NCBI GenBank assembly: GCA_010279815.1
Contig: QEOQ01000214.1
Location: 1,518,318-1,582,317 of the forward strand
DNA: 64,000 bases
Reading direction: 5' to 3'
From: Brachionus plicatilis
Taxonomy: Eukaryota > Rotifera > Eurotatoria > Ploima > Brachionidae
In this document: in pieces, positions 35,664-47,728 of the stretch
How positions within the stretch are numbered: position 1 is the stretch's first letter
Layout of the letters: the number at the start of each line of letters is the position of its first letter
Made by a program: the position numbers and the translations under genes
The notes under the pieces: model-generated
What the model saw: the letters and a program-made list of their open reading frames with translations, nothing else
What the model was told of the DNA's origin: nothing
Database searches by the model: none

Positions 35664-36520
35664 TTCGGGTATGCGAAGGTTAGAAATTTGTTCATTTTTA
35701 AATTTAAATTAAAAATAAAAGTTTTTTTTAAACTTTTTTCTGAAACAAGTGTTACTTCTTGTGGAACAACACAAGTTTTATTAAAATTTATTTTTTTAAA
35801 ATTCTTAAACAAAACTTTTCAAAATAGTTGCAAATTTATTAGGAGAAAAAACAATTTACTTCAATGTTCACTGAAATCTAAAATTTGTTCCGGTTGTTGC
35901 AACAATAAAGTAAAATCATTTAAAAGCAATGGTATTTTTTAAAATTTTTTAATTAATAAAAATGAGTTTTATATCAATTGTTTAAGCATTTTTGATAAGT
36001 GTCGATTTTATTTTTATTAATTCTTTTCAATTTCATTTTCATTTTCCTGTAATAACGAGAAAATTTTATTCAACAATACAATTTTATTTGTTAAAACAAT
36101 GCTAATAGTTAACACGCCAAACTGTTAGCAAAAATTTAATTTAACAATTTATATAAAATCTAGATATTAATTTTTCTACTATAATTATACACATATAATT
36201 AATACATATCTTTATCATATTGCAACCATGTGGGCTGAAAAGAAGGCTCTGCTATATGGAACCGCCCTGGAAAAACTTTTCCTAAATTATTTTTTTTAAT
36301 AAAAAAAAATGCTAATAGTTACATTAAATGGTTGAAATAAATGAGTCGGATTAACGAAGGTTGACATATTCTTAATTGGCACCTCGAATAATGGTGAAGT
36401 TCAATTCAGAGAATAATTATTTCATAGAAATTATTTTCGGAATTGTGAAATTTCATTCAAAACTTCCAGTCTAAAAATGAAAAGATTATATGACTTTTGT
36501 ACTACAAAATGGACGGGGGG
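35664..36520. other. Intergenic, nothing recognised
   Basis: AT-rich sequence. A plus-strand ORF of 84 codons at 35688-35942 is Lys/Phe-rich and has no recognisable feature. Confidence 0.35.
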
Positions 36521-37197
36521 TTTTGACGCATAAATACAAATAATAAAGCATAAAAAATTAAACCATAGCATAATGAATAAAAAGTTAAAATTTTTTTTTT
36601 GTTTTTTTTTCTCGCATATTTTTTTTTATTGAAGCATAAAAAAATTTTGAAAGCATAAGAATATTTAATTTCAAGCATAAATAATCAAAAATTTATTAAG
36701 AATAAGATAAAAAAAAAATAAAAAAGATATGTGGTATAAACAGAGACTTAATTGGACAGTTAAAGATTGGTACATAGTCATTTTCAATGACGAGTTAAAT
36801 TTTTAGGTCTTTAATCGTAAATCAAGAGTAAAAGTAAAAAAGTTTATAAATGGGAAGTTTCATCCGAAGTTCTGTTTACCAAGGTTACAGAACGGTGGAG
36901 GTTACAGTCGGTATCTGGTGATGTATAATTTTTTATTTTGGTTTTATTTTTATTGATTGAAGACAAAAAAATAAAAAATAAAAGAGTAAAATAAAATACG
37001 AATGGTTAAAAATCAAAATAATACCTATTTTTGTTTTATGCTATAATATTTTTTTTATTCTTAACTTGCTTTATTTTATGCGAGACTAATTTTTATGTGC
37101 TTTAATGACACAATCTTTATACTATACTTAATTTTTTTTGGTTTATGCGCTATTAAATTTTTTTTTATACTTTAATTTTTTTTTTTTATGCGTCAAA
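36521..37197. mobile_element. Tc1/mariner remnant with subterminal GCATAA arrays
   Basis: The ends carry the inverted 13-mer TTTGACGCATAAA (36522 and 37185 regions). Inward of each end the hexamer GCATAA recurs about five times on the left arm. Its inverse or near-inverse TTATGC recurs on the right arm. In the middle, plus strand 36730-36930 reads NWTVKDWYIVIFNDELNF, stop, VFNRKSRVKVKKF, then FCLPRLQNGGGYSRYLV. This is the region around the first catalytic Asp of a Tc1-type DDE transposase (FSDES in live copies), broken by a stop. The mirrored subterminal motifs are probably transposase or host-factor binding sites. Confidence 0.65.
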
Positions 37198-38159
37198 TAC
37201 ATTTTTCCCTACAAAATGAAACCTAAATTTATTGCGTAAATTTCGGTAAATTTTTATTAACACAAGTTAAAAATGATAAAAAATTCAACAAAAAAGGAAA
37301 AATAATAATTTTTAATAAAATTTTTTCCTTTTTTAAGATGATTTATATATTTCATGCATCTTTCAACCGTCGAAATTTTTTGAAAACATAGCTAAATTCA
37401 CTAAATTCTGATTGAATATCTTATATTTTTTTACAGTTTTTTATTTTTGTATTAAATAAAAAAGTTTTGGACTTGTCACGTCTACGGACTATAGTCCATT
37501 AATTTTTGTCTAGGTAAAACTCACGGCCAGGTAGAAGCCATCAATTAAATTTTTGTCCGTCAATTATAATTAATTAAAGTACAGTTCGTGAATTTTTATT
37601 TGGCTGTAAATTCCTGTTCGCAAAAAATGTTCAAATAAGATATTTTAACATTCAAAAATTAGCAAAATACTTTGATTTTTGATAAAATTTATTGAATAAA
37701 AAAAATGTCAAAAATTATAAAAATTGAATTATAAAAAGTTTGAAAAAAAACTTAAGCAAGATTATTATTATTTATTATTATTAAATTTATGTGAATAAAT
37801 TTTGAATTTTGAGCCATAAATTTTGAGCCATACCACTTAAGAAACCTTTAATATCATCTCATGTGCTACGTTGTTTAAATCGGGCATAGAACTTGAATTT
37901 CTTATTTGCTTATTTACTTGACGATTCTTTTCAACGGGTAGTCGCTCGTCTTTAACTTAACCGCATCTCAAATTCATTTTTAATAATTTTTAAAATTACA
38001 AATTTTAATGGCTTTAAATTCTTTTTCTTCTATTTTGATTTTACTCAAGTTTTTTTAGACAAAAAAAGTATTCTAATATCACAAGAGAATGCAATGAGAA
38101 ATTTTAGAATTTTAGAAATTTTATTTTAATTACGCAAATATTGTGACTTTGAGAATGAG
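37198..38159. other. Intergenic, nothing recognised
   Basis: AT-rich. Contains a GGACTATAGTCC palindrome near 37486. No gene or complete element recognised. Confidence 0.35.
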
Positions 38160-39150
38160 ATGGAAGCCGTAATTAAAAATATTTTTGAATTAAAGGATAA
38201 AAATTTCATGGAAATTCGTAATTTGGATAGCACTAAACGCCATTTAATTCATACACTTGCTAGTTTTTATGGGTTACGCCATAAGATATTTGAAAGGGAT
38301 ACAGAACAGTGTTATATGATAGTTTCAAACATGAGTTACGTGCAAAAAAGTGATAAAGATCGTGCCAAAACATCCATTACACTCATTAAGCTTTCAGCCG
38401 ACAACTTGATTTACTATCCAAATGTTGATAAAGTGATCGGTAAACCTTCTCCGAAAAAACGGGGTAGAAAGGCAACGCTTACATCGAATAAGGAAGATAT
38501 TTCGATAGCTTTATATGAGACTAATCTATCAATGTTAATAGCTCACATGAAATTTTTTAAAGATATAAATATTCCAATGTTCATAATAGGTGACTTCAAT
38601 GCAGATCCTTTCAGGCTCACTTATCAAAAATCCTCAAATATAAATGAATTAGATACTCTTCTATACACTTTTATACATGATAATGACTTGGTCCTACTGG
38701 ACTCTTTAAACACACAATTTACTCCATATACCTATACAAAACATAAAAATTCCCCCCCCCCCATATTATGCTAACCTTGACTAAATTTTAGTCTCAGATC
38801 ATGGGAATATCTTAAAATCTATTCATTATAATATTATAAGTGACTTGGGAAATCTTAGTGATCACCTCGCCCTTAAATTGGATGTTACTAATGAAAATCT
38901 CCACTGTGAAATTGAATCTCTATATGTTAAGCCTCAAGTCCAACCCAGACTAAAATTTGAAATAGCTGAAGTATTTGAATTCTATAATAATAATTTATCT
39001 AATCATTTTCTAAATTCTTGTCTCGATTACACTGATCTCTCGAAACCTATTTTTAATGCACAAGAGCATGTTGATCCCACATTCACCTATTTTAACAAAA
39101 ATTTACCGAAATTTACGTCAATTTTCGTCAAAAAATTCGTGAAAATTTAA
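38160..39150 (+). pseudogene. LINE endonuclease fragment, frameshifted, behind an R3H-like leader
   Basis: The first ORF (38160-38774) contains FIIGDFNADPF and DLVLLDSLNTQFTPYTYT, the catalytic GDFN motif and downstream part of an apurinic-type (APE) endonuclease as found in LINEs. At a C-rich run (38750-38761) the frame is lost. The C-terminal part resumes at 38780-39150 with LVSDHG and LGNLSDHLALKLDV, where the SDHLAL motif carries the catalytic His. Reverse transcriptase is absent, so the copy is dead. The leader before the endonuclease (LDSTKRHLIHTLASFYGL) looks like an R3H nucleic-acid-binding domain, followed by an AT-hook-like KKRGRK. Whether this leader belongs to the LINE or to a disrupted gene is unknown. 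Confidence 0.65.
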
Positions 39151-40111
39151 TATTTTTTGCTTATTCAAAAATTCGAAAAAAAAAAATTTTTTTATGAAGA
39201 TTGATTTTTTTCGAAAATTTTGGAATTTTTTTTTTCATTTAATTTTACAATAATTATCGTTAATTAACGATAAATACAGTTTTTTAGATTTTTATTTTTT
39301 ACGTTAAATATTGTAAAATATCCATAATTTACGACAATGTACAATGTACAATTACACATTAAAAAAATGTTAATTTACGTAAAATTTGGTAAAAACAGTA
39401 ATATCAAATCATCACTGTGTAAGCAGCACTGTAATTAAATGAACAACTTTATTCAAATTAATTAATTTAAAAATATTTAAAAAAAGTTTCAGTTTTTGTG
39501 AAATTCATCCAAAAAATCAAAAAATGTATATTTTCAATAAATTTTAATTAAAATCAATTATTTTTGTTACCAAATCAAGTTTTCTTTGAAATACCTTCTT
39601 TCACTCTTCTTTGGTACCCTGAGTTAGAATAACATAAGCCTGTCGTTCCATTTTTTTATGAATGTAAATAAAATCTTAATATGAAACAAAGTTAAATTTT
39701 TCATGTCATAAAATCGAAATTATTTTACATGTAAAAGAATTACAATTTGTTACTTTTTTGTCTTATTTTCATGTCATAATTTCGAATAGTCACAAAATAG
39801 GGGGTCATAAAACAGAGAACACACGGTACACCATATTTTTGCATGATCATTTAGAAAATAAATTTTTAAAATTTTTATTGACATTTTTTAACAAAGGCAG
39901 TCAGAAAGATAAATGAAAAAAAATTATACACTTTAATAATAAACAAGCTTTCAATCTTAAAACTTCACTTGATTATTTCACATAAATACAAAATGGAATA
40001 CTCAGACATTATCAATTTATTTTCGTTATCTTAAGATTGAACATTTAAACAATACTTGTTTAAGCAAATAAGAAAAAAAAAAAGGAAGTAAAAAAAAATG
40101 GAAATGCTTTC
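39151..40111. other. AT-rich intergenic region
   Basis: Between 39080 and 39420 there are many TTTACGTAAA-type palindromic words and, at 39405-39415, an ATCATCACTGTG that inverts the TACAGTGATGAT near 11515. This is probably the remains of a mariner-type short element. No gene is seen. Confidence 0.3.
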
Positions 40112-40736
40112 TCATCTAGATCGCGATCTTGATTGTGAACTAGAGGACGAGCTAGAGTCGCTTCTGCGCGACTTACCGGACGATCTCCTGCGACTTGAGC
40201 TGGGATCGCGTCTAGAGCTCGACTTTTTGTAGCGATCACGCGAACTAGACCTAGAATACGAGCGTTTTCTGCTCCTGAATTTCCTATGCCTTGAATTAGA
40301 ACGACTTGAGTGGCGTCTGCTCTTGTGCTTTCGATCTTCATCATCACTATCATCGCTGTATCTTTTTCGTCTTTCCCTCCTGGGCGACCTGGATCGTCTG
40401 CTCCGCCGCGCCGACCGAGACCTGCTCCTCGATCGGCGCGCTTTTTTTTTCTCCTCACTCAGGCTGTCCGCCATTTTTCTCTCGTACTCTTTGAGCTTTT
40501 TTTCACCTCTTTGCCTCAAAAAGTCAATGTCCTCCTCGATGTCCGTTTTTTCCTCCTCTTCTTCTTCCTCGTCATCACCATATGCCAGATTCAGCGATTT
40601 GCTCGAATTCTTCAACTGCTGCCGAATCCTCACATCTTTTTCATAATTGACAACTTGTTTGGCCACACTGTTCAGCTCACAATTAGTCACTTCCAAAAGA
40701 ATTTCGGTCATCCACGACTTTAACAAACTCATCTTT

Positions 40737-40776
<40 letters not shown>

Positions 40777-41796
40777 TTTTTTTGTTTTTTATTACAATTA
40801 TGTCCTGTTTTTCCTCTTGATTCAATTCGGCCAATTTTTTTTGTCTCTCTCTCTCGCGCTCTCGTTCTCTTTCGCGCTCCCGCTCTCTTTCCCTTTCTCT
40901 GCGCTCACGCTCCCGGTCACTCTCCAGCCGCAGCTTGGGCAGATTCAACGTTCTCTCTTCGGGAACTTGAACTTCTTCGTCGTCCTCGTTGGAAAAAACG
41001 ACTTTGGGCTGAAAAAAAATTTTTTTTTTTATTTAACAAAAAAAGCTAAAAATTAAAAAAAAAAAAAAAAAATTTTTTTTTATCCCAAAATTTTATTACA
41101 TTCAATTTGGGCTCGGACTTGGCACTCTCAAGTTTTTTCTTGTTCATTTTTTCCAGCTCGTCTCTGAGCCATGAGGGAAGTTGCTTTTGGCTGGGCTTTT
41201 CGGCCAAGGCCGGATCAGAGCCGACTTTGTTCACGTTCTCTTCACTTGACTCATTCGACTTAATTGTCATGAAAGAAAAAAAGAAAAATACAATTAGTAT
41301 CGGAAAGTGAGTGGGATTTGGATGATGCTTATTCATACCGTTAGGAGAAAATATAGAACACAAAAATCTTAATCTCTTTTAAATACTAAACAAAAAAATA
41401 TGTGTTTACTTTGGAGTGATCGTATGCGGCAAATAAAGGTTTAGGTTTACTAGAATTTGAGGGATCAGTGGTAGTTGGAGAGTGATCAGCGGTGCTGTTG
41501 ACCACGGCCACAGCGGCCGCCTTGAGCAGCGCACTGTTCGAGTAGCGTGCCTTGAGGATTGACTTTTTTTGGCCGGTGCCGTCGCCGTTTTTGTCTGGAG
41601 GCGGCGGCGGAGGATTGTTTATGACGTCTGGATCGATGCTGGATACCGCAGCTGCGTGCGCAGTAGCCACCATCTGCAAGTGCTGCTGGTACTGTGTCTG
41701 CAGCCACTGCTCGTATGTTTCTTTGTACTGGAGCCATTGCTGGGCCGCCAAGCCCCAGTCAACTCCGTTTGGTTCATTGCTTCCTGGTTGCCACAT
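40112..41796 (-). CDS. PNISR: PNISR-like SR-related nuclear protein
   Basis: Four phase-0 exons, 41796-41410, 41258-41100, 41008-40796 and 40732-40112, encode 459 residues (about 805 in human, so a compact version). Family marks in order are VDWGLAAQQWLQYKE near the N-terminus, LPSWLRDELEKM in exon 2, and WMTEILLEVTNCEL with VAKQVV at the start of exon 4. A C-terminal RS domain ends the protein. Exon 3 ends in a long Arg-Glu dipeptide repeat coil. PNISR is a nuclear-speckle protein associated with SR splicing regulators. The third intron (63 nt) contains a 29-nt T tract on the coding strand followed by an AAAAG acceptor. Identification rests on the three conserved blocks plus the domain order. 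Confidence 0.85.
40744..40783. repeat. A29/T11 homopolymer pair in PNISR intron 3
   Basis: Twenty-nine A followed by eleven T on the plus strand. Read on the coding strand this is the polypyrimidine tract of a 63-nt intron. A similar A/T pair lies in intron 2 (41058-41080). Both are hot spots for sequencing error. Confidence 0.9.
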
Positions 41797-43107
41797 TTTT
41801 TTTTAAATAATTTAGGACCTTAAAAGTGATTAGAAAAAATTTCTAGAGTTATTTTTCTCTTTTTTTGTACACAGTCATAAATTATTCGTTCATTTTTGTA
41901 AATGTATTTATTTTTGTTGAGCAAGTAATGAGTGTGTGGTGTCCAATTTGTTGTCTTGGTGTGCATTTGTGCTAATTTGGAATTTATGTCATTTGACCAT
42001 TTAGTTTTGATTTCTACTCATTTGATTATTTAAAAAAAAAAATAAAATTTAAATTTTTTCCTTTTTTTATTGTTGTAAAAATTAAAATTGGGAAAAAAAA
42101 ATTTTAGAATTTTTTTTCGTATAATTTCTAATTTCTCATTGCATCACCAAAAATTCTGAACCAAAAAATTATTTTTAGCTGCAAGTCAAGAACTATGAAC
42201 CCTACAACAGTCACCTTTTTCTATAAACAATTTTGTCAATCAATTCTCAGATACTCAATGGATATAGTTTATTGAACTGACAATAAATTGAAAGAACTTA
42301 AAAAGCACGATCGGTATTGTTTTATTATTTATTTATTTGTTAATTATCCCGAGCTTAAGCTCTTTCGGAATAAAAATTAAAAATTAAAAAGTTAAGTAAA
42401 AAAAATCAAGAAATAAAAACAAAAATATGAATAAAGTTAGTAAGAGTTAAATAACCTGGAATTAAAAATAGGTATATTGAAATATGATGAAGTTTGCGAC
42501 ACGTGTTTACAAAATTTAAACTTCAGGAAAGCAAGACAAAAAAAGGATTAAAAGTAAAATCAAATAAGACAAAATTAATGGAATAGATTTTTTTTTTATA
42601 TCCCCTTTAAAATGTTAATTTTTAGTTTCAATATTTATTATTCAAATTATTCTTTGCTAAATCTTTTTATTTTTTTATTTTTTAAAAAAACTCAGATCGA
42701 CTCCAACCGACTAAAACCGTTTTAGTAGTATTTTTCCCTCTTAAACTTTTTGCCTCTGCATTATATAAATTACATTAGACAATTAAAAAATAAATATTAA
42801 ATAAATTGATTTTAAAATTAATTGACATTCTAATTGATATTAATCCAAATATAAAAGATAATTAATTAAACTAAAAATTAAATATTAGACCCTATTCAAT
42901 GATTTAAGCTTAAAATATTGAATTGATTTTTTGCTGCTATATAAAAAAGGTCCTAAAAGCCATGAATTTTTGTATTCTTTACCACAAAAAGAAATTAAAA
43001 AATAAATCTAAAGCTTAATAAAAGCTTAAATTAAATAAAATGTAAGTTGAGTATTTTTATTTCTTGCAAAAAAAAATGGGAAAAAAAAATAAAGGGAAAA
43101 ATTATAA
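41797..43107. other. Intergenic with a minus-strand LINE tail
   Basis: Bases 42322-42372, read on the minus strand, give CCGAAAGAGCTTAAGCTCGG, a GAGC/GCTC stem-loop, followed by AATTAACAAATAAATAAATA. No gene is recognised; the rest is AT-rich. Confidence 0.5.
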
Positions 43108-43430
43108 ATGAACATCGGTATTAGTAAATACTCACAGACAAGACCATTGTATAGTGCTATCAATCTGGAATTTGTTTCTCAAATTTTTAAGAAACATAAA
43201 TAATTTTTTCTAGGACAAATTTTGAACAATGATTTGAGCAAGAAACTCTTTATGGAGATTAAGAAAATGCTTATTATTACTTCGAGAAATGATTCTTGGT
43301 TTGACAGACAATTGAGAACATTGGAACAAAAGATTAGTGTCGAATGTCTTGAATAAGAAAAAAAAGTCCTAATCGAATTTATAAATGAGCTGTCCACGAG
43401 CCAAAACAGAGGCTTATTTGTAAATCAGAT
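43108..43430 (+). pseudogene. Decayed coding sequence, unidentified
   Basis: One frame reads about 107 codons from an ATG with just two stops. It begins MNIGISKYSQTRPLYSAINL; after the first stop come GQILNNDLSKKLFMEIKKML and DSWFDRQLRTLEQKISVECLE; after the second, KKVLIEFINELSTSQNR. The amino-acid mix is balanced and helical, unlike AT-rich noise, so this is probably a dead gene or mobile-element ORF. The family is not recognised. Confidence 0.35.
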
Positions 43431-45682
43431 TTTTTTTTTTAAATTAAAATTTGTATTTTTGTGTTTCCTTTTCAACTTGCCTATGAGGTTTAAAATAATT
43501 TTTTTATTAAATAAATAAAGAAAAAATGAATAAATTTTATTTGTGTTTGGTTTTCTACTGCGTGATAAATTCTCAAATCTCTGATTATATTCCTTAGTTA
43601 GAATAAAAAATTTCCTTTCTTTAAAACAAAATTTTGAATCAAATGACCCTCAACAATTTGGCTAATGCGATAACAATCAAGATGAAAGAGATCACTAAAT
43701 TTATTTGACTAAAATAAATGTGCTTTGGCTAGAAATTAAAATTTTTTAAACGACTACTAAAATTAAATTAAAATTTCACTATTTATTTATTTCGTTCAAT
43801 AATCCTTTTAGGTCAAAATCAGAAATCAAAAGGGAAAAAATCAAAAGACTTTCGCTTGAAATGAAATACAATTACCCTTTTTATTATCCTGTTGATTCTT
43901 TATTTTTTGTCATTTTTTACATCAAAAATTATTTTAAAAAAGGTGAAACAAAGTATGTTTCTTTTATTTATTACATAAAATCTCAAATGCTTGTCTTGAT
44001 GTTCTGTTCTTCGAGTATCTTTCATTTTGTTGATAAAAATCGCATTGATTTTTTCTGAATTCTTTTGCTCATAATCAATAACACAAAGGGAATTTTTTTT
44101 TAACTTTTGATCTCAATATTTAAAAAGAAATTCAAAAATGCAAAATTTATGTAAAATAATTGCAATTTTTTCGAATTTTTTAAAAAATTAAGTAAAATAG
44201 GTTTTATTTTTTAATTTATTTTGAAATTTTAATTTTAGTTTATTTGTACCGATTTAAAGTTCACTAATTAATTGATTTTTTTTTTATTTTTGTCTGTCTT
44301 TTATCATTCCTATTCTTTTATAAATAGTCAAATTTTTTGACAAAATCTTCTGATTTTAACTTCTCTTTAAATATGTTCAATTCATCAAATATAATCATAT
44401 TCATCCACCTTTAATTGAATTGGTCTTCTATTTTTTAAAGTTCATATATTAAAAATTGTACACGTATTTCCTTTTTTCTCAATTTTTAAATTGACATGAA
44501 ATATTTTTTTAAGTAAGTTTATATGTTGATTAAGTTATATATTTGTACAAAGTCTGTAATCAGGTTTACGCTTTCTTCGTGGCATTAAAAAAGTTAAATA
44601 AATTTCGGACAAAAATTATTCTATAAATAAATTATAAAATCAAGTAAATTTTTTTGAGTAATGAAATGACTAAGAATTGAATAAAAAAATTAAAGCATTT
44701 TAATTTTTTGAAAAAAAAAATCCCAAATTGGTAATAAACCTTAGAAATAATTAAAAATTCTGAATTTAACTTTTAATTTTTTAAATTTGAAAAATTCTCC
44801 TAAATTTGTGCAAAATTCTGCAAATGAAATTTATGAACAAATTAAAAATTATCATCTGAAGAACTTTTTAAAGTAATTTTTGATTTTAATATTTATTACA
44901 CAAGCACATTTACAGGATTAAAATTAAATGCTAAAAAGAATTTTTATTTCTGCAAATCTCTGAAAAAAATTTATATGCTAATTTTTTTGTTTGCTTCAAA
45001 TTTAATTTCTTAATTAAAATTTTTTGCTTAAAATATTATTTTTGATAATTTTTAGCATGATCTTGAAAATTAAATCATCAACTTCAATTTTTCCAGAATT
45101 AAAAAAAAATAACGTAACAAAAAGGGGCTCATATTTTCTATAGGAGCAAATTTATTATTTTTTTTATCAAATATTTTTTTTTCGTTTATCAAATCAAAAA
45201 TTATCAAATTTATTTTTTATAGCAGCATTTTTTATTGTAGGAGCAGAATTAATTCATGAGAATCAAAGATAAATTGATAAGTTTTTGCTCATTATCTCGC
45301 TAATTAATTAATTTTTACGACATGCATGGTAGCGTCTGAGATGAGTAACGTAGAAGCTACGAAAGAAAGTTGTCGTATTTATTTAAACACAAGCAATTAA
45401 AATTTTTTCGATGAATTCATAAAAAGGATTGACTCTCATAAAATTGTAGAAATCAGCAAAGAGTGTTGGAAGTTGAGTAAATGTTCTTGTCAATATTTTT
45501 AAAAAAAATTTAGTTTGCAAGCATGTAATTGGTATCGCATACAATATTGAATTCTTAACTTTCCCAACACTTGATTTGAGAATCGAAAAAAATGCTTCAA
45601 GAAGTCGCTGTTAAAAAGCCTTACCAACTTTCGAAAGAAATTCAATTGGACCTTTTCCAAATCATTAACTTTTTTCAATACC
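43431..45682. other. AT-rich intergenic region
   Basis: No gene or complete element recognised. Bases 45328-45368 contain a short mirrored GTAGCGTCTGAGATGAGTAACG / GTAGAAGCTAC segment of unknown meaning. Confidence 0.35.
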
Positions 45683-45872
45683 AACAACTTCAACTCAGTC
45701 TGATACTCCAATTACAACACTAGTCAACACAGTTGAGGCAGTTACTAGCACGATTTTAGTTACACAATCGACTAATTTGACACTAATTTATCTCAAAAAA
45801 GAAGACGAGGTCGTCCAAGAAAAACTCTGAAGGAGCATTAGCTCGTTACAGATAAACAAATAAATAAACAAA
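45683..45872 (+). mobile_element. Retroelement 3' end with AT-hook-like tail, stem-loop and AAAT repeat
   Basis: A Thr/Ser/Gln-rich frame (TTSTQSDTPITTL and on) shifts by one base into KKRRRGRPRKTLKEH and a stop, an AT-hook-like motif. The stop codon lies inside the hairpin GAGCATTAGCTC, which is followed by GTTACAGATAAACAAATAAA and more of the same repeat. The tail matches those at 52660, 29550 and, inverted, 8750 and 42350. Confidence 0.5.
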
Positions 45873-46055
45873 AACCGTTTCAGTTAAATAAGACGGTCTT
45901 TTGTTTTATATTTTATTTTAATTTTGCTTCTAATAAAAAATATTTCAGCTCCTAATTAGCATAATAATTACTTCTTTTTTTTGCTTCTAAAAAATAATAA
46001 TTTGCTCCTCGAAAATATAAAAATTGCTTCTACAATAATTATTTTCCCAAAAAAA

Positions 46056-46127
46056 GCCCCCAGGGAGGATCGAACTCCCGACCCCCAGTTTACAAGACTG
46101 GTGCTCTAACCACTGAGCTATGGAGGC
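46056..46127 (-). tRNA. trnT-UGU: tRNA-Thr (anticodon UGU)
   Basis: A 72-nt cloverleaf, the same as the copy at 35592: acceptor GCCTCCA/TGGGGGC with one T-G pair, anticodon loop CTTGTAA, T-arm GGGAG/CTCCC and a T run after the 3' end. It lies head to head with SF3B4, whose ATG is 186 bp away. Confidence 0.96.
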
Positions 46128-46313
46128 TTGCAGACAAATTCTATCAAAATAAAGACTGAAAACTTTTTCCGTGATTAAACAAAAATCTATGCATATATAA
46201 ATTTTATTCAAGTTAATTTAGATTTAAATTCAAATCAAAAATAATAAATATTTAAATCTTGGCAAATAATATAAATACAAGTGGTGAATCTAGAACAAAA
46301 ATTAGATTCCAAG

Positions 46314-47285
46314 ATGATGGCAGTAGCCGAACGCAATCAAGACGCCACAATTTATGTCGGCGGTCTTGACGAAAAAGTATCCGAGACCATTTTATGGGAA
46401 TTGTTTGTTCAAGCTGGCCCAGTTGTCAACGTGCACATGCCCAAAGACAGAATAACTCAAAATCACCAAGGCTACGGCTTTGTTGAATTCATGACCGAAG
46501 AAGATGCCGACTATGGCATCAAAATAATGAACATGATTAAACTGTATGGCAAGCCGATTAGAGTAAACAAAGCATCAGCGCATCAAAAAAGTCTTGATAT
46601 TGGCGCAAATTTGTTCATTGGCAATCTTGATCCAGAGGTGGACGAAAAACTTTTGTATGACACATTCAGTGCCTTTGGGGTTATTCTCCAAGTGCCAAAG
46701 ATAATGCGTGAAAATGACACGAATAGCTCCAAGGGCTATGCTTTCATAAATTTTGCCAGTTTTGAGGCATCTGACGCTGCTTTGGAGGCCATGAATGGAC
46801 AGTATTTGTGCAACAGACCAATTACTATTTCATACGCGTTCAAAAAAGATTCCAAGGGAGAACGCCATGGCACAGAAGCTGAGCGATTTTTGGCTGCTCA
46901 AAACCCATTGCCTCAAGCAGAAAGACCTCATCAACTGTTCGCTGATGCGCCACCAGCACATGCAGCTGCGATGGGCGCTGCTCAGATGTCTCAGATGATG
47001 CCACCTCCACCTATGATGAGCATGATGCCTACACAAGCTATGTATCCACCGTTTGCACCGGGGCCAGCATTCCAAATGCACGCACCACCTCTCTCTTTTG
47101 CACCAATGTACCAATCCAATCCATTTGCTCCTATGTCATTTGGGATGCCGCCGCCTCCGAACTCAATGGCTCAGTTCGGAATTGGATTTCAGCCTCCACC
47201 TCCTCCACCGCCAAGTGGTCAAAATAATGTTGGGGCACCTCCACCGCCGCCACCACCCGTTCCACCACCACCACCACCAAAGTAA
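46314..47285 (+). CDS. SF3B4: SF3B4 (SAP49), U2 snRNP splicing factor subunit
   Basis: A single exon of 323 residues from ATG 46314. Upstream in-frame codons begin only with GTG, and the family homology starts at [15 protein letters not shown]1 spans about residues 8-85 ([20 protein letters not shown]). RRM2 spans about 96-175 ([27 protein letters not shown]). The conserved [12 protein letters not shown] and [17 protein letters not shown] block (here [13 protein letters not shown]) follows, then a Met/Pro-rich tail ending in polyproline. Within SF3b it binds pre-mRNA upstream of the branch point through contact with SF3B2. The tail is shorter than in vertebrates (424 residues). The absence of introns in this conserved gene is notable but fits the compact genome. 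Confidence 0.96.
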   Translation: MMAVAERNQDATIYVGGLDEKVSETILWELFVQAGPVVNVHMPKDRITQNHQGYGFVEFMTEEDADYGIKIMNMIKLYGKPIRVNKASAHQKSLDIGANLFIGNLDPEVDEKLLYDTFSAFGVILQVPKIMRENDTNSSKGYAFINFASFEASDAALEAMNGQYLCNRPITISYAFKKDSKGERHGTEAERFLAAQNPLPQAERPHQLFADAPPAHAAAMGAAQMSQMMPPPPMMSMMPTQAMYPPFAPGPAFQMHAPPLSFAPMYQSNPFAPMSFGMPPPPNSMAQFGIGFQPPPPPPPSGQNNVGAPPPPPPPVPPPPPPK

Positions 47286-47394
47286 TTCAGAATCAATGAT
47301 TGATTAGATAGGATGTAATTTTGTTATTTTTTTTAATGTTTAATAAAATTTTTTGGATATTTACATTTTTATAAATTAATTTATTTATTTAAAC

Positions 47395-47696
47395 CAGAGT
47401 TGTTTAATAGTCACAAGTCTCAAGTCAAGTCCAAGTCCGGACTTTTTTTTTCAAAAGTCCGACCAAAGACTTGAATTTTTTTTTTTTTCAAAAAAAAAGT
47501 CCAAATCCAGGCTTTAAAATTTTGAATACTGAAGTAAAAATTTATGCTAAAATTGGATCAAAATTCTGATATATGGCAAATCAATTGCATTAGACAACTC
47601 AAGAGTATATAAATTTTTTGATATGAAGCCTGATCTAGCAAATTTTAAAAAAAATTCTGGACTTGGACTTTTTTTTGGGACTTTTAAACAACTCTG
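47395..47696. mobile_element. hAT-type MITE, 302 bp, 8-bp target duplication
   Basis: The inverted ends CAGAGTTGTTTAATAGTC and CAGAGTTGTTTAAAAGTC lie inside an exact 8-bp direct repeat ATTTAAAC (47387-47394 and 47697-47704). The CAGAG terminus and 8-bp duplication are those of the hAT superfamily. The interior has repeated AAGTCCAAGTCC/GGACTTGG words and no ORF. It lies 110 bp beyond the SF3B4 stop codon, in or just past its 3' UTR. Confidence 0.88.
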
Positions 47697-47728
47697 ATTT
47701 AAACTCGAGTTTATCAATTGTACAACTA

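Noticed and set aside
40306..41823. Plus-strand and alternative minus-strand ORFs over PNISR
   Set aside because: Open frames arise from the RS/RE repeats and polyproline codons; the PNISR exons join in frame with family motifs.
46281..46313. Longer SF3B4 start at 46281
   Set aside because: That codon is GTG and the added 11 residues are not part of the family; ATG 46314 directly precedes the conserved ERNQDA block.
46795..47307. Other-frame ORFs over the SF3B4 tail
   Set aside because: Shadows of the Met/Pro-rich low-complexity tail.
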